From the NCBI GenBank assembly GCA_964553795.1, contig CAZKMR010000011.1, positions 1 through 64,000 on the forward strand: 64,000 nt of DNA, read 5' to 3'. The notes under the pieces are model-generated. The model searched no databases. It was not told the DNA's origin and was given only the letters and a program-made list of their open reading frames with translations. A program made the position numbers and the translations under genes. Numbering within the stretch: position 1 is the stretch's first letter; each line of letters begins with the position of its first letter. Shown here piece by piece: positions 62,506 to 64,000 of the stretch. This DNA is from JADLHS01 sp964553795 (GTDB lineage Bacteria; Verrucomicrobiota; Verrucomicrobiia; Limisphaerales; JADLHS01).

Positions 62506-63318
62506 TTATTGTTGTGTCGCGAGTTTTTCTCGCAAGGCCAGGTCGGCGGGGAACAGAGCCGCGCCGCGTTGCCAGACTTGTTGCGCGTAATACACACGGC
62601 CCAATTTGCGGTATTGCTCGCCAAGCCAGACGTAGCTCTGGGCGAAATGCGGTTGGGGCACGCCGGCTTCCTGCTGCTCAATCAACTGGGTGAATCGTTG
62701 AATGACCTCCGCGCCGCGATTCATCTCCGCGGGCCAATAGGAAAGTGACATCGCTTTGAAGAAGCCCGCCTCCCAGTGAGTGGGATCAAGCGCGAGCGCG
62801 GTGTCGAACACCTGATCCGCTTTCATCGCCAGAATGCCTTGTTCCCGCACGTCCTGAGTGGTTGCGCACTTTTGCAGATAAGCCAGCGCGAGCGCGGCCG
62901 GATAGTCGGGCAAGGTCGGATTGTTGGTGGCCGACTGTTCGAGTGCGGCAATCGCCTGATCCAGGGTTTGGTTTTGACGCAATTGCTGCCAAATCGCCTG
63001 TTTTTGCTCGAAGCTGGCATGGGGCGAAACCAGCCAATCCACGGCCTGCCGCAAGAGCGTCGCCTCATCCGGAGGTGACGCCAGAACGGCGGCCCGCGGG
63101 GCCGTCGGAGCGGAAACGACCGGAGGATGTTCGCGGCGCGCGACGCGGGGTGGCGAGTTTGACGCAATCTCATTCGCCTCGTTCGCTTCGGCGCTTGCGG
63201 CAGCTTCGGGCGCGGTCTGCGGCGGGTGGGATTCAGGCGAAGTTTTCGGGCGCAACATTAAAATTGCAGCGAGTGCGAGCAAGCCGACGGCCCCAACGAT
63301 CCACGTCAATCGTTTCAT
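62506..63318 (-). CDS. TPR-containing membrane-anchored protein
   Basis: A 270-residue protein with an N-terminal membrane helix (residues about 6-22, IVGAVGLLALAAILML), a disordered Ala/Pro/Glu linker (about 25-80) and three or so TPR-like repeats (about 120-265; DYPAALALAYLQKC, DTALALDPTHWEAGFFKAM, RKLGRVYYAQQVWQRGAALFP). Probably periplasmic. Lies 20 bases downstream of the partial module-bearing gene and may be co-transcribed. Confidence 0.75.
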   Translation of the reverse strand: MKRLTWIVGAVGLLALAAILMLRPKTSPESHPPQTAPEAAASAEANEANEIASNSPPRVARREHPPVVSAPTAPRAAVLASPPDEATLLRQAVDWLVSPHASFEQKQAIWQQLRQNQTLDQAIAALEQSATNNPTLPDYPAALALAYLQKCATTQDVREQGILAMKADQVFDTALALDPTHWEAGFFKAMSLSYWPAEMNRGAEVIQRFTQLIEQQEAGVPQPHFAQSYVWLGEQYRKLGRVYYAQQVWQRGAALFPADLALREKLATQQ

Positions 63319-63338
63319 AATGGTTCTCCTTTGAAGTT

Positions 63339-64000
63339 TCAGGCTTGGGCCTGAGTTTGCTTATTGCCAACCCGCAGCAACGACCACCAGATGATCATGG
63401 GCACAATCCAGACCAAATTCAGCCAGGCGAAGTGGCGGAAGAAGAGTTGGCCCGAGCGGAAGAACGCATTGGCCTGGATGGCTTGCGTCGCGAATTCGTT
63501 GTTGGCCTGCGCGGCATGGGCGAACCCACCGACGGCAAGATCATTCGCAACCGCCGCGCCTCCCGCCGCCGCATGCCACGCAATGGCGCAACCTCCGAGA
63601 GCCTGCCAGCCGAACGCTAATCCGCCAAGCGCCCACGCGCCGACCGCCAGCCCACCCCAGGCCATGCCCCCGATGGCAAATCCCGCCCAAGCGAACAATC
63701 CAATTCCCAAGCCCCCAATGCAGATCGGGGCAATCGCGACACCGCCGAAGGCAAACAGCAAGCCCACCGCCAGGTCGCCCGCGGCAATCCAAGCCTTCAC
63801 GGGTTTTTGGCGCGCCAGGAAACCGCCGCCAATGCGGATGTGGATCAAGGGCCAGCCCAACAGCGTAACTGAGCTGCGATATTCCCATGCCGGCCGGCGT
63901 TCGGGACGCGTGGGCGCGGCGATTTCCAGCGCCCGCGCAATTCTCTTTTCTTCGCGCGAAACCCAGACGCACAAGCCGAGCAAACTGATCACTTGAGCGA
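63339..64000 (-). CDS. Membrane protein with ten-residue repeat module, partial
   Basis: At least 217 residues; the frame is open to the window edge, so the start lies outside. After a hydrophobic segment comes WEYRSSVTLLGWPLIHI, the module header also present in two kinases, then ten-residue Gly/Ala repeats (GLFAWAGFAI, GGMAWGGLAV, GAWALGGLAF) and a C-terminal helix ending VGNKQTQAQA. No kinase motif is seen in the part visible here. The missing N-terminus could hold a zinc ribbon or kinase domain. Confidence 0.8.
   Translation of the reverse strand, partial: AQVISLLGLCVWVSREEKRIARALEIAAPTRPERRPAWEYRSSVTLLGWPLIHIRIGGGFLARQKPVKAWIAAGDLAVGLLFAFGGVAIAPICIGGLGIGLFAWAGFAIGGMAWGGLAVGAWALGGLAFGWQALGGCAIAWHAAAGGAAVANDLAVGGFAHAAQANNEFATQAIQANAFFRSGQLFFRHFAWLNLVWIVPMIIWWSLLRVGNKQTQAQA

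Overview
This window looks like a metagenome-assembled or draft scaffold from a free-living, GC-rich member of the Verrucomicrobiota, probably near the Pedosphaera/Limisphaera lineages. That placement is inference, because no 16S rRNA gene is present. It rests on the co-occurrence of a futalosine-type menaquinone gene (mqnE), a hopanoid-type epimerase (hpnA), several zinc-ribbon Ser/Thr kinases carrying a Gly/Ala-rich membrane module, a large ECF-like sigma factor beside a kinase, a Gld-type ABC operon, and secreted proteins with the C-terminal domain common in this phylum. I recognised no tRNA, rRNA or CRISPR array.

Layout. 1-9.5 kb: priA with a RAYT transposase domain fused in frame, a CheY-like receiver, hpnA, a NUDIX hydrolase, a DegT/DnrJ aminotransferase split by an apparently spurious scaffold gap, an ELM1-like protein, a metallophosphatase and an acylphosphatase. 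9.5-17 kb: a sigma factor downstream of a 2175-residue membrane kinase. 17-30 kb: divergent efp and infC, a DUF2851/lipoprotein pair, an HtrA protease and a five-gene operon (ABC ATPase, permease, GldG-like, DUF4340, AsmA-like). 30-44 kb: recA, a HAD phosphatase, rpiB, GH5 cellulase, the tig-ribH-uvrC operon, a secreted nuclease-like protein and a small kinase. 44-57.5 kb: the tightly overlapping lepB-NTF2-like-alkA-eamA operon, an NtrC-type regulator downstream of three coupled envelope or coiled-coil genes, an HDOD protein, a possible NlpC/P60-like membrane protein, mdh and a third kinase. 57.5-60 kb: an accessory patch with an interspersed repeat, an AT-richer orphan gene, a truncated copy of the mqnE 3' end and a DUF433/DUF5615 toxin-antitoxin pair. 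60-64 kb: mqnE, a PadR-controlled membrane protein, a TPR protein and a partial protein with the same membrane module as the kinases.

Two themes stand out. First, repeat-like or palindromic DNA sits in frame inside conserved coding genes: a complete RAYT with inverted repeats inside priA, a palindrome inside mqnE, and two insertions inside the kinase domain of the giant kinase. All these reading frames stay open. Second, a module made of a YRS...TL.G.PL.H header followed by about eight ten-residue Gly/Ala repeats occurs in three separate proteins, two of them kinases. It is the best candidate here for an undescribed signalling or membrane-sensing system.
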